From NCBI GenBank assembly GCA_021739805.1, contig JAIPBB010000115.1, forward strand, positions 1 to 14,771: a stretch of DNA of 14,771 nucleotides, read 5' to 3'. The notes beneath the pieces are model-generated. The model had not been told where the DNA came from. It saw nothing but the letters and a program-made list of their open reading frames with translations, and did no database searches. Position numbers and translations under genes: made by a program. Position 1 is the first letter of the stretch. Every line of letters starts with the position of its first letter. Origin of the DNA: Saprospiraceae bacterium. GTDB taxonomy: Bacteria > Bacteroidota > Bacteroidia > Bacteroidales > JAIPBB01. Positions 1-7,146 of the stretch are shown here, in pieces.

Positions 1-2
1 GC

Positions 3-1034
3 GAACCGGATTACGTTTCTATAAACCCTTCTTTACCTATTGTTGATGAATTAATTAGTAGTGATAATGATGAAGCTGATTTATACTTTTATCATCCTGA
101 CCACCTTGGCTCAAGTAGTTTTATTTCTGATGTAAACGGGGATGTGAACCAGCATTTGCAATACCTTCCTTTTGGCGAATCATTTATTGACCAGCAAACA
201 AATCATAATATTAGGTTTACTTTTAGTAGTAAGGAGAAAGATAGTGAAACGGGGTTTGGTTATTTTGGGGCGAGGTATTATAATTCGGATATTTCTGTTT
301 GGTTATCTGTAGATCCGATGGCGGATAAATATCCGAGTTTATCTGCTTATAATTATTGTGCGAACAATCCGGTGATGTTGGTTGATCCGGATGGGATGAA
401 GATAAAAATCATACATAATGGAAATAAAGCTATTTATAAGGATGGAGAACTTTATCAAAGAAAGTTTCTATGCTTTGGATTAAAAAAATATGAAGGTAAT
501 GATCGTAAAATACTTCAAGCAGCAAGTGATTTGAATTTTTTAAGTAGTATTGATTCTGAAATTAATTGTCAAATAGAAACACTCGTAAAAAGTAAAAAAA
601 CTCATTTAATAGATTTGAACAATCCTAGTAGAAGAGGTGGTGTTCGACCAATGGGAATAAAAAATAAAACCCTTGCCAATCTCCTTTTATATGCAAGCTC
701 AAAAGGCTTAAAAATGGGTTCAAATATATCATATGATTTTAATGAAAAGGATATGGGAAAAAGATTAGCTAATTTTGGTCATGAAATTTTTCATGGATTC
801 GAATTAGATCAAGGAATTTTCTCATTGATAAATATTATAAATACACAAGGCAAAACAATTCCTTTAAATGAAATTAATGCAGTAAATCAAGGCAATAGAG
901 TGCGAGCTTATTTTGGAATTAGATTAAGAAATACATATGCACCAAATAAAATTAATAGATTAATACCTCAAGAATATCTTGATAATCCAATTAAAAATTT
1001 GTTTATTAAGCCAAAACCGTTTATTTTACAATAA
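3..1034 (+). CDS. Rhs/YD-repeat protein C-terminal part with putative metallopeptidase toxin tip (copy A; 5' end outside window)
   Basis: The reading frame is open to the left edge (first full codon at 3, reading EPDYVSINPSLP), so the gene starts before the window and the GTG at 144 is only an internal codon. The first ~130 codons are Rhs core: YHPDHLGSSSFISD, then QYLPFGE, the KEKD-x-ET-GFGYFGARYY block typical of Rhs core ends, and VDPDG ending at 395. After this the sequence becomes very AT-rich and encodes a ~213-residue variable tip. The tip contains HEIFH (780-794), a zincin zinc-binding motif, and about 25 residues later E-I-NAV...NRVR...LR-x-x-Y, where the Glu (870-872) is a candidate third ligand. 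Tip C shares this pattern. By analogy with polymorphic toxins, it is probably a secreted or surface-delivered peptidase toxin. Substrate and exact peptidase family are unknown. A small exported protein follows 29 bp downstream. Confidence 0.85.
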   Translation, partial: EPDYVSINPSLPIVDELISSDNDEADLYFYHPDHLGSSSFISDVNGDVNQHLQYLPFGESFIDQQTNHNIRFTFSSKEKDSETGFGYFGARYYNSDISVWLSVDPMADKYPSLSAYNYCANNPVMLVDPDGMKIKIIHNGNKAIYKDGELYQRKFLCFGLKKYEGNDRKILQAASDLNFLSSIDSEINCQIETLVKSKKTHLIDLNNPSRRGGVRPMGIKNKTLANLLLYASSKGLKMGSNISYDFNEKDMGKRLANFGHEIFHGFELDQGIFSLINIINTQGKTIPLNEINAVNQGNRVRAYFGIRLRNTYAPNKINRLIPQEYLDNPIKNLFIKPKPFILQ

Positions 1035-1063
1035 TCAGAGCATTAATTTAATAATTAATTAAA

Positions 1064-1639
1064 ATGAAAAATTTTATATTTAGAAAAATGAAAAATTTAG
1101 TTCTCTTTATTGCTTGTTTGATTTTATTAGTAGTCTTCAAAGCAAGTTATGCTCAAACTGAAGATTGTAATTATTCTCAAAATAAGTTTATTAGAAAAGC
1201 TTGTACAGAAGTTTGTAATATTTGTGGTCCACCCTATATTTTACCTATTAGAATTCAGAATATAGATTCTTGTATTCTAATAAGTGTTACAATGAGCGAA
1301 ATGAGATATGAATTTAAAAAGCACTCATCTATTAATTCAAGTCTTTTCTTAAAAAGAAAAGTTATTAGAACTTTAAAAAAAGATTTAATTTTAACTGTAC
1401 CAGATTCTGTTTTTAGTTATTATTATGATGATAAAATAATACTGAATAAAGAAGTTGAAAAAAAATATCTGGAAGGTAAAAAAAGTTTTTTGGATTATTA
1501 TTTTATTGATGATAAATTGAAAAATCAAGTAAAACATGAAGAGTCACTATCAATAATTTATTATTTGTTTAAGTTAAAGATTTTTACATATTGTGATTCT
1601 AACGGTGTTTTATGTATTTCAACTTGTAGTATTTATTAA
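1064..1639 (+). CDS. Exported small protein, putative immunity protein for tip A
   Basis: The 191-residue product is not recognised by family. Its N-terminus is a clear Sec signal peptide: basic MKNFIFRKMKN, a hydrophobic stretch LVLFIACLILLVVF, then a likely signal peptidase I site after SYA and before QTEDC. The mature part has several Cys (C-x3-C-x2-C near residues 47-54), consistent with a disulfide-bonded periplasmic protein. A second in-frame ATG at 1088 would give a slightly shorter signal peptide. It lies 29 bp after the tip A stop on the same strand, in the position that immunity genes occupy in Rhs and other polymorphic toxin loci. That position and the export signal are the only support for an immunity role; no homology is recognised. 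An exported immunity protein fits a toxin acting in the periplasm or at the cell surface. Confidence 0.75.
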   Translation: MKNFIFRKMKNLVLFIACLILLVVFKASYAQTEDCNYSQNKFIRKACTEVCNICGPPYILPIRIQNIDSCILISVTMSEMRYEFKKHSSINSSLFLKRKVIRTLKKDLILTVPDSVFSYYYDDKIILNKEVEKKYLEGKKSFLDYYFIDDKLKNQVKHEESLSIIYYLFKLKIFTYCDSNGVLCISTCSIY

Positions 1640-1660
1640 TTTTTTCGTAATGCTATTTTT

Positions 1661-2884
1661 ATGTTTTATTTTACAAATATAGCAATGCCGGTTTTTTATA
1701 TTAAATTAGGCGGTGGTTTTTCCCCAAGCCTTGTTGATGCTCATAGTGCAACATTAACTCCTATTGTAGGCAACATACAGGATATTGCAGATGGTTTATG
1801 GGATTATATTTATAATAATACAGAATGTGTAGATGGCGAACCCGATTATATTTCCATTGCTTCCAATTTACCAATAGTAGAAGATTTATTTAGCAGCAAT
1901 AATAATGAAACTGATTTATACTTTTACCACCCTGACCACTTGGGTAGTTCTTCATTTATCAGCGATGTAAATGGAGATGTAAATCAGCACCTTCAATATC
2001 TACCTTTTGGCGAGAGTTTTATTGACCAGCAAACAAATCATAATATTAGGTTTACTTTCTCTGCAAAAGAAAAAGACACGGAAACAAATTATTCGTATTT
2101 TTGGGCAAGGTATTATAATAGTGATATTAGTGTTTGGTTGAGTGTGGATCCGTTGGCTAGTAAATACCCTAGCATGAGTTCTTTTATGTATTGTGCTGGA
2201 AATCCGGTGATGTTGGTTGATCCGGATGGGAGAAAAATAAGACCTTCTTCAAACTATTCTAACGACTTGATTAATTCTGCAATTATTTCAATATTTAAGG
2301 GCAAGAATATTAGTGAATTATTCTTTACACAGAATAATAATTCTGAAAGTCCTAATTACGGAATAATATCTACTGCAAGTGGTTTTTCAAATCTTAATGA
2401 AAAACAATTTAGCAGAAAACTTAGGCGACACGGTCGAAAAAATAATATAAAATTCTCTAAAGAAGAAATTAAGGATGCATTCAATGTCTATAAAGTGATT
2501 GACCATTCTGCTGTTTTCGAGATATTTGCAACTAATAATGAATCAAATAAAGACAATAGCAGTTTTTCAGATTTTATGGGAAATGACAATATTACTAATT
2601 ATAAAATTCACAATAAAAGCTTAAATGAAGTAGCAGAGAACCTAGACCTTATTGAAGAAGGTTTTTCATATTGCCCGGATTCTGAAAACGATAAATTTTA
2701 TGATGTTGAGAAAATTAAAAATTCTAAGTCTGAATATCTTGATAAATTATGTGGTAATGACAGATTTAGAAAATACGGCAGAAGAAATTTTCTTATTAAT
2801 ACTACAAATCAAGATTTTTTAGAAAGCACATCTACTGTTAAAAAAACTCTTATTAATTTTAAAGCTGACGATATACCATGGTAA
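1661..2884 (+). CDS. Truncated Rhs core with unrecognised toxin tip (orphan copy B)
   Basis: The 407-residue product has three parts. Residues 1-14 are unlike Rhs. From Lys15 (1703) the sequence matches copy C from K-LGGGFSPSLVDAHS onward and ends at VDPDG near residue 190. Residues 191-407 form a charged, AT-rich variable tip in which no catalytic motif is recognised and no HExxH is present. All upstream YD repeats and any secretion domain are missing, so this looks like an orphan tip that would function only after recombination onto a full-length Rhs gene. The start at 1661 is uncertain: there is no Shine-Dalgarno, an in-frame ATG lies at 1685, and the frame is the same as that of the upstream immunity gene, whose stop is at 1637-1639. 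The stop overlaps the start of the next gene by 7 nt, which suggests translational coupling with its partner. Confidence 0.75.
   Translation: MFYFTNIAMPVFYIKLGGGFSPSLVDAHSATLTPIVGNIQDIADGLWDYIYNNTECVDGEPDYISIASNLPIVEDLFSSNNNETDLYFYHPDHLGSSSFISDVNGDVNQHLQYLPFGESFIDQQTNHNIRFTFSAKEKDTETNYSYFWARYYNSDISVWLSVDPLASKYPSMSSFMYCAGNPVMLVDPDGRKIRPSSNYSNDLINSAIISIFKGKNISELFFTQNNNSESPNYGIISTASGFSNLNEKQFSRKLRRHGRKNNIKFSKEEIKDAFNVYKVIDHSAVFEIFATNNESNKDNSSFSDFMGNDNITNYKIHNKSLNEVAENLDLIEEGFSYCPDSENDKFYDVEKIKNSKSEYLDKLCGNDRFRKYGRRNFLINTTNQDFLESTSTVKKTLINFKADDIPW
1703..2231 (+). repeat. Rhs core repeat, copy B (matches A 3-396 and C 4389-4917)
   Basis: DNA-level repeat shared by the three rhs copies. B and C match from the AAATTAGG-GG-GG codons at 1703 (C 4389) to the GATCCGGATGGGA end. 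A is visible only from position 3. All three are identical over the last 31 nt (A 366-396, B 2201-2231, C 4887-4917), immediately before the tips diverge. These repeats are the likely substrate for tip exchange by homologous recombination. Confidence 0.9.
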
Positions 2885-3483
2885 AAACAACAAAAAAAAT
2901 TATTATTATTTCAATAGTAATATTATTAATTGCTTCATGCAGTACTGAAAATTATTTTAATAATTTTATTAAGAAAAACTTTCCCGATAATTCATATAAT
3001 AAATGTGACTCCGCTGGATTTGTACATGGGAAAATAATCAGATTAGATTCGGTTTTTGCAGATGCAAACATTTGCATGATAAATGTAAATCATGGAGTAC
3101 TTGAATCTCCATATAGTATTTATAATGCAAAAACGGGAAAACTTACTGATAAATTTCATTTTGTCTATACGCAACAAATTAGAATAAAATGCGAAGACTA
3201 TATTTTAGATGATTATCCACTATTTAATTTTCCGGCGACTCTAATTAAAGAAACAACCCAAGAATGGTATGATTCAAAAGGTTTTTTATATAGAAAAACT
3301 TATTATGATAATAAGTTAGGTTATTTTGTTGTAATAGAATATTATCCAAAAACAGAATTAATTGAAAGTATCTCATATGGCTTAGATTCTACTGCTTATT
3401 TTTACAGAGATGGTAGATACAAAGGATATAGGAAAGATTATGAGAATAAGGTAGTAAAATTTGAAGTAGAATATTTTGATTAA
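2878..3483 (+). CDS. Putative lipoprotein, likely immunity protein for tip B
   Basis: The 201-residue product begins with a lipoprotein signal peptide: MVKTTKK, a hydrophobic run of Ile/Val/Leu, then the lipobox IAS-C with the lipidated Cys at residue 20. The mature part contains short repeated patterns resembling MORN or toxin-antitoxin-type antitoxin repeats (YDSKGFLYRKTYYDNKLGY and similar 'W-Y-D-x-x-G' and 'Y-x-D-G-x-Y' turns), but I would not assign a family from this. The ATG lies inside the last codons of the upstream Rhs copy B (overlap 2878-2884), which strongly suggests that the two are translated together as a toxin/immunity pair. Lipid anchoring places it at the periplasmic side of the inner membrane or at the outer membrane, so the cognate toxin probably acts outside the cytoplasm. 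The immunity role is inferred from position alone. Confidence 0.75.
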   Translation: MVKTTKKIIIISIVILLIASCSTENYFNNFIKKNFPDNSYNKCDSAGFVHGKIIRLDSVFADANICMINVNHGVLESPYSIYNAKTGKLTDKFHFVYTQQIRIKCEDYILDDYPLFNFPATLIKETTQEWYDSKGFLYRKTYYDNKLGYFVVIEYYPKTELIESISYGLDSTAYFYRDGRYKGYRKDYENKVVKFEVEYFD

Positions 3484-3500
3484 ATTTTAAAAAACTCAAA

Positions 3501-5555
3501 TTGAGTATAATTATCAAACATACGAAGAACATAGACTCCATGAGTGCCGTGAAATCGCAGCAAACTTTCAATTATTTGAACAATATCAGCTACGATAAAT
3601 TTGGAAATCGTGTGATAGTAAATTATGGAAACGGCACATCGGCAAACTATACTTACGACAGCCAGACACGCCGTCTTAGCAACCTGAAATCCTACGATTC
3701 TCAAAGCAATTTAATGCAAGATATTGACTACGATTATGATAATGCAGGTAATATTTCAGGTATTGAAAACTCGGCAACTGCAATAAATGGTTTGGGCGGT
3801 GTTTATGATTACGAATACGAATATGATTCACTTTATCGTTTAATAAGCTCGGCAGGTAGTTTCACTGACGTAAATCAAACAAACTACCCCTTTGCACTAG
3901 ATATGACTTACTCAGCTTCGGGAAATATAAGCAGCAAAGAACTAACTGCAACCACTTTGCTTAATGGAGCATCTACGAATATTGATTATGAAAGAAATTA
4001 CAGTTATAATCAAAACCAACCGCATACCATCGAAAGCATTACCGACCAGCTTAATGCAGATGATTTCTCTATGCAATGGGACCCAAACGGCAATATGACA
4101 CATTTTAATAGTTCTGCAACAGGAGAAACAAGACGAATGTGTTGGGATGAAGAAAATCGTTTGGCAGTTGTAAAAGACCCAAACTACGCAAGCCACTACA
4201 TATATGACGCCGGCGGTGAACGCACATGGAAAATCACAGGACCAATTGAGAGAATGAGCATAAATGGCGGTTTATATGTTGACCAAACAATGTTGGATTA
4301 CAAAACTCTTTACACCAGCCCATATATGGTTGTTTCTGATGCCGAATACACCAAGCATTTTTACGCCGAAAGCCAAAGGGTAACAACAAAATTAGGTGGC
4401 GGTTTCTCCCCAAGCCTTGTTGATGCTCATAGTACAACATTAACTCCTATTGTAGGCAACATACAAGATATTGCTGATGGTTTGTGGAATTATATTTATG
4501 AAAATACAAATTGTGTAGATGGCGAACCCGATTATATTTCCATTGCTTCCAATTTACAAATAGTAGAAGAATTATTTGGTAGTAATAATGATGAATCTGA
4601 TCTATACTTTTATCACCCCGATCATTTAGGAAGTTCTTCATTTATCAGTGATGTAAACGGGAATGTGAACCAGCATTTGCAATACCTTCCTTTTGGAGAG
4701 AGTTTTATTGACCAGCAAACAAATAATAATATTAGGTTTACTTTTAGTAGTAAGGAGAAGGATAGTGAGACCGGGTTTGGTTATTTTGGGGCTAGGTATT
4801 ATAATTCGGATATATCTGTTTGGTTGAGTGTTGATCCGTTGGCTAGTAAATACCCTAGCATGAGTTCTTTTATGTATTGTGCTGGAAATCCGGTGATGTT
4901 GGTTGATCCGGATGGGAGGAAGTTAAAGTTTGCAAAATATAAAGACTTAACTATAGAGCAGAAAGGTGGACGAACTAGGAAGGAATATAGACATGATAAA
5001 AGAATTGTAAAAGAATCACATAGGAATTTAAGAGTGAATTCAAATACTGGTGGTATAATTGTAAATGACTTACGAAGGGATAAAAGGGATCGTATTATTA
5101 TTGCAACAAGAAATGGAGAATCAGGTTTATCCCATGATAACACAACAATAATAATCAATGTAAATTATAAAATGCAAAACTTAGAAAAAGAAAGCCAACT
5201 ATTAAATATAACTATTTTATTAGCACATGAACTAGGGCATTCATGGTGTAAAAAATATGGATTGGATCTCAAACAACCAACGATTGACGATATGAGGGAA
5301 ATAGGATTTAAAAAGGGATTTGAAATTGTTGATTTTGTTAGAGGGGGAAGAGAAAGTAATGCTGTTCATATTGAAAATAGGGTTAGAGGAGAACTAAATT
5401 TAAAACTGCGAGATAATTATTCAGGTGAAATTCCACCGTATTACGATTTAAACAAAGAATCAAAAAGTTTTAATTATAGTAATGGAAGCATATATCAAGA
5501 TTTTGGAATTGTTAGAAAAAAACGACCTTTCTCTTATTTACTAAACTTGCATTAA
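3501..5555 (+). CDS. Rhs/YD-repeat fragment with putative metallopeptidase toxin tip (copy C)
   Basis: The 684-residue frame can start at TTG 3501 or, more conventionally, ATG 3540. An in-frame stop at 3477-3479 means it is not joined to anything upstream. It enters in the middle of YD repeats (ISYDKFGNRVIVNYGNGTS, then YTYDSQTRRL, DYDYDNAGNI, YEYDSLYRL, MQWDPNGNM, HYIYDAGGERTWK), continues with K-LGGGFSPSLVDAHS, YHPDHLGSSSFISD and KEKDSETGFGYFGARYY, and ends the core at VDPDG near residue 473. Residues ~475-684 are the tip. It has HELGH at 576-580 (5226-5240) and E-SNAV-x-x-ENRVR-x-EL-x-LKLR-x-x-Y from Glu618, which together predict a zinc metallopeptidase related to, but clearly diverged from, tip A. 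A full-length Rhs N-terminus is missing, so this is an orphan or displaced tip. The core half is less AT-rich than the tip, as expected for a horizontally acquired tip. A lipoprotein gene follows 24 bp downstream. Confidence 0.85.
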   Translation: MSIIIKHTKNIDSMSAVKSQQTFNYLNNISYDKFGNRVIVNYGNGTSANYTYDSQTRRLSNLKSYDSQSNLMQDIDYDYDNAGNISGIENSATAINGLGGVYDYEYEYDSLYRLISSAGSFTDVNQTNYPFALDMTYSASGNISSKELTATTLLNGASTNIDYERNYSYNQNQPHTIESITDQLNADDFSMQWDPNGNMTHFNSSATGETRRMCWDEENRLAVVKDPNYASHYIYDAGGERTWKITGPIERMSINGGLYVDQTMLDYKTLYTSPYMVVSDAEYTKHFYAESQRVTTKLGGGFSPSLVDAHSTTLTPIVGNIQDIADGLWNYIYENTNCVDGEPDYISIASNLQIVEELFGSNNDESDLYFYHPDHLGSSSFISDVNGNVNQHLQYLPFGESFIDQQTNNNIRFTFSSKEKDSETGFGYFGARYYNSDISVWLSVDPLASKYPSMSSFMYCAGNPVMLVDPDGRKLKFAKYKDLTIEQKGGRTRKEYRHDKRIVKESHRNLRVNSNTGGIIVNDLRRDKRDRIIIATRNGESGLSHDNTTIIINVNYKMQNLEKESQLLNITILLAHELGHSWCKKYGLDLKQPTIDDMREIGFKKGFEIVDFVRGGRESNAVHIENRVRGELNLKLRDNYSGEIPPYYDLNKESKSFNYSNGSIYQDFGIVRKKRPFSYLLNLH
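4389..4917 (+). repeat. Rhs core repeat, copy C
   Basis: Counterpart of the repeat at 1703-2231. The match is mosaic. From 4665 to 4825 copy C resembles copy A (about 11 differences in 161 nt), and from 4817 to 4918 it matches copy B with a single difference in 102 nt. Confidence 0.9.
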
Positions 5556-5579
5556 ATTAAATTCAAAAATCTCGAAATA

Positions 5580-6164
5580 ATGAACAAAATTAAAATATTG
5601 ATTATCTTTTTTATAACTTTTATTATTATATTTAATATTGGTTGTCAAATATTTTCTAAAAAAAGTAATAGTATTAATAGCTTTGAATGCAAGTTAATAG
5701 AACTAAATGAAAATGAAAATATTGATTCAATTTTTATTGTTAAGCCAGAAATTATTAGTTATTATGATACTCTTATAAATAGTAATAAGTATGATAATCA
5801 GGTATTATATTATTTTAATAACCTTGAAGTTCCAGCATCTAAAAAAGCTTTTTATCTTAAAAGAAACAATAATTCTTCCATATCTATAAAAGATCTCATT
5901 AATGGAAATAATATGACAAGATTTGATTCAACGGAATATAATAATTTTAATAATCTAATTATCAATGTAGAACAAGGATTTTTTGCTCAATATTGCGATG
6001 TTGAGAATACAGGAGGAGAAATTTGTTTCTTTATAGTGAAGAACAAGAATAAGATTTCATTTAAATACTATTCATATACTTTATCATATATGCATTTATT
6101 AAAGACAGATAAACTAAAAATTAAAAACGCATTAAAATTAATGTATTTTTTAAATGGTATTTAA
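5580..6164 (+). CDS. Putative lipoprotein, likely immunity protein for tip C
   Basis: The 194-residue product starts MNKIKILIIFFITFIIIFNIGC, a lipoprotein signal peptide with a candidate lipobox (FNIG-C; Ile at -2 and Asn at -3 make it non-ideal). The mature part is rich in Asn, Lys and Ile with no recognised domain. It lies 24 bp after the stop of the tip C toxin, on the same strand, in the immunity position. It shows no evident similarity to the other two candidate immunity proteins, even though tips A and C appear to be the same peptidase class. That would be expected for specific toxin/immunity pairs. The transcript is probably ended by the hairpin at 6262-6291. The function is inferred from position and localisation only. 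Confidence 0.72.
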   Translation: MNKIKILIIFFITFIIIFNIGCQIFSKKSNSINSFECKLIELNENENIDSIFIVKPEIISYYDTLINSNKYDNQVLYYFNNLEVPASKKAFYLKRNNNSSISIKDLINGNNMTRFDSTEYNNFNNLIINVEQGFFAQYCDVENTGGEICFFIVKNKNKISFKYYSYTLSYMHLLKTDKLKIKNALKLMYFLNGI

Positions 6165-6182
6165 TAGTGGGTCGTGTAGGTC

Positions 6183-6200
6183 GTGTACCATATGGAGCTT
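6183..6200 (+). repeat. 18-bp direct repeat, first copy
   Basis: GTGTACCATATGGAGCTT occurs here and again, identically, at 6339-6356. It contains the palindrome CCATATGG. The first copy is preceded by a short near-duplication (GTCGTGTAG-GTCGTGTAC). The second copy ends where the IS1-like element appears to begin. Confidence 0.85.
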
Positions 6201-6261
6201 TTTGTAAAATTTGAAAACTAATTATCGCAGAAACAACAATTTAAATATATTTGTATAGGTC

Positions 6262-6291
6262 AAAAACAAGGATAATAATCCTTGTTTTTTT
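6262..6291 (+). terminator. Rho-independent terminator-like hairpin
   Basis: A perfect 12-bp inverted repeat (AAAAACAAGGAT / ATCCTTGTTTTT) around an AATA loop, with the T run continuing on the 3' side. It is ~100 bp after the last gene of the rhs array and is symmetrical enough (A run / T run) to act in both directions. A TAnnTTTG match (TATATTTG, 6246-6253) lies just upstream but has no -33 partner. Confidence 0.75.
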
Positions 6292-6338
6292 GTTTAGAGT
6301 TGTCAAAAGCCTTCTGTGAAAGTGTTTTATAAACAGTT

Positions 6339-6356
6339 GTGTACCATATGGAGCTT
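6339..6356 (+). repeat. 18-bp direct repeat, second copy
   Basis: Identical to 6183-6200. The two copies bracket 138 bp that includes the terminator hairpin. Confidence 0.85.
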
Positions 6357-7105
6357 GATAATGCTGGCAAGGCATGATATTATTGGATTTTGTGAAGATT
6401 TAATATTTTGGTTATGAATTGTAAATATTGTAATGAAAAATGTGTGAAAAAAGGTAAAAGGTCGGGTAAACAAAGATATCGTTGCAGCAATTGCATGAAG
6501 TATCAATTACGTACTTACAAGAAAACAAGAATTGACGATTCAAAGGTTGATTTTCTCAGAAAACTAAATAACGAAGGAGTTGGAATTAGTTCTATTTCAC
6601 GATTATTAAACATATCCAAATCAAGTGTTCAACGGGTTATAAAAAGATTATACAATCAAATTCAACAACCTGTTTTCAATGAATCAAATCAAAGCTACGA
6701 AATTGATGAATTACGCACTTATGTGGGAAGTAAAAGCAATGAATGTTGGGTCATTTACGCTATTAACAAACTAAATGGTGTAGTTATAGACATTGCCGTT
6801 GGAAGAAGAACCAAAGAAAATATTCGTAAAGTTGTGAATACAGTATTATCTTTAAATCCCAAACGGATATTTACTGATGGATTAGTAACCTATAAAGGTT
6901 TAATTCCGCAAACAATTCACAGAGTATTTCAATATAATACTAATAAAATTGAACGTAAGAATTTAACCTTGCGAACTCATATCAAACGCCTCGTTAGAAA
7001 AACTATTTGCTATTCAAAAAGCACCCAAATGCTTGAGGCTTGTTTGAAGATTTATTTGTGGGCTTGAATAATTGATAGGAAATAGTCTAAATTTGACATT
7101 ATGTA
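6357..7105 (+). mobile_element. IS1-family insertion sequence (ends tentative)
   Basis: A complete IS1-type transposase gene with short flanks. The left end TGATAATGCTGGCAA (from ~6356) resembles the IS1 left terminal repeat. The reverse complement of the right flank (TACATAATGTCAAATTTA, ending ~7105) shares only ATAATG and a CAA with it, so the inverted repeats are weak and the right boundary is approximate. I found no 8-9 bp target duplication flanking these ends. The element lies between the rhs array and the HTH gene. Confidence 0.55.
6414..7067 (+). CDS. IS1-family transposase, single-ORF type
   Basis: The 217-residue product starts at ATG 6414; the upstream in-frame TTG at 6408 is less likely. 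It catalyses cut-and-paste or replicative transposition of its own element. The N-terminus is an InsA-like zinc finger (C3, C6 and C24, C27 in CxxC pairs within KYCNEKC and RCSNC), followed by a helix-turn-helix (GISSISRLLNISKSSVQRVI, ~58-77). The C-terminal half is the InsB-like catalytic domain with the DDE triad: Asp98 (YEIDELRTY), Asp155 (RIFTDGL) and Glu180 (NKIERKN). Unlike classical IS1, in which InsA and InsB are joined by a -1 frameshift, both parts are in one uninterrupted frame, as in known single-ORF members of the family. All catalytic residues and the C-terminal helix (MLEACLKIYLWA) are present, so it appears intact. Confidence 0.93.
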   Translation: MNCKYCNEKCVKKGKRSGKQRYRCSNCMKYQLRTYKKTRIDDSKVDFLRKLNNEGVGISSISRLLNISKSSVQRVIKRLYNQIQQPVFNESNQSYEIDELRTYVGSKSNECWVIYAINKLNGVVIDIAVGRRTKENIRKVVNTVLSLNPKRIFTDGLVTYKGLIPQTIHRVFQYNTNKIERKNLTLRTHIKRLVRKTICYSKSTQMLEACLKIYLWA

Positions 7106-7146
7106 TTAACCAAACAGAATTTTATTAAGCTTTTAGCCATAATAAA

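Noticed and set aside
144..146. GTG at 144 as the start of rhs copy A
   Set aside because: The frame is open to the window edge, and the upstream codons match the Rhs core of copies B and C, so this is an internal Val codon.
3389..5158. Several 60-119 codon minus-strand frames inside rhs copy C
   Set aside because: They lie wholly opposite a well-supported Rhs reading frame, have no recognisable domains, and read as antisense shadows of the YD-repeat sequence.
6341..7120. Target-site duplication of the IS1-like element
   Set aside because: The 8-9 bp before the proposed left end do not match the bases after the proposed right end, so no duplication is annotated and the boundaries are left tentative.
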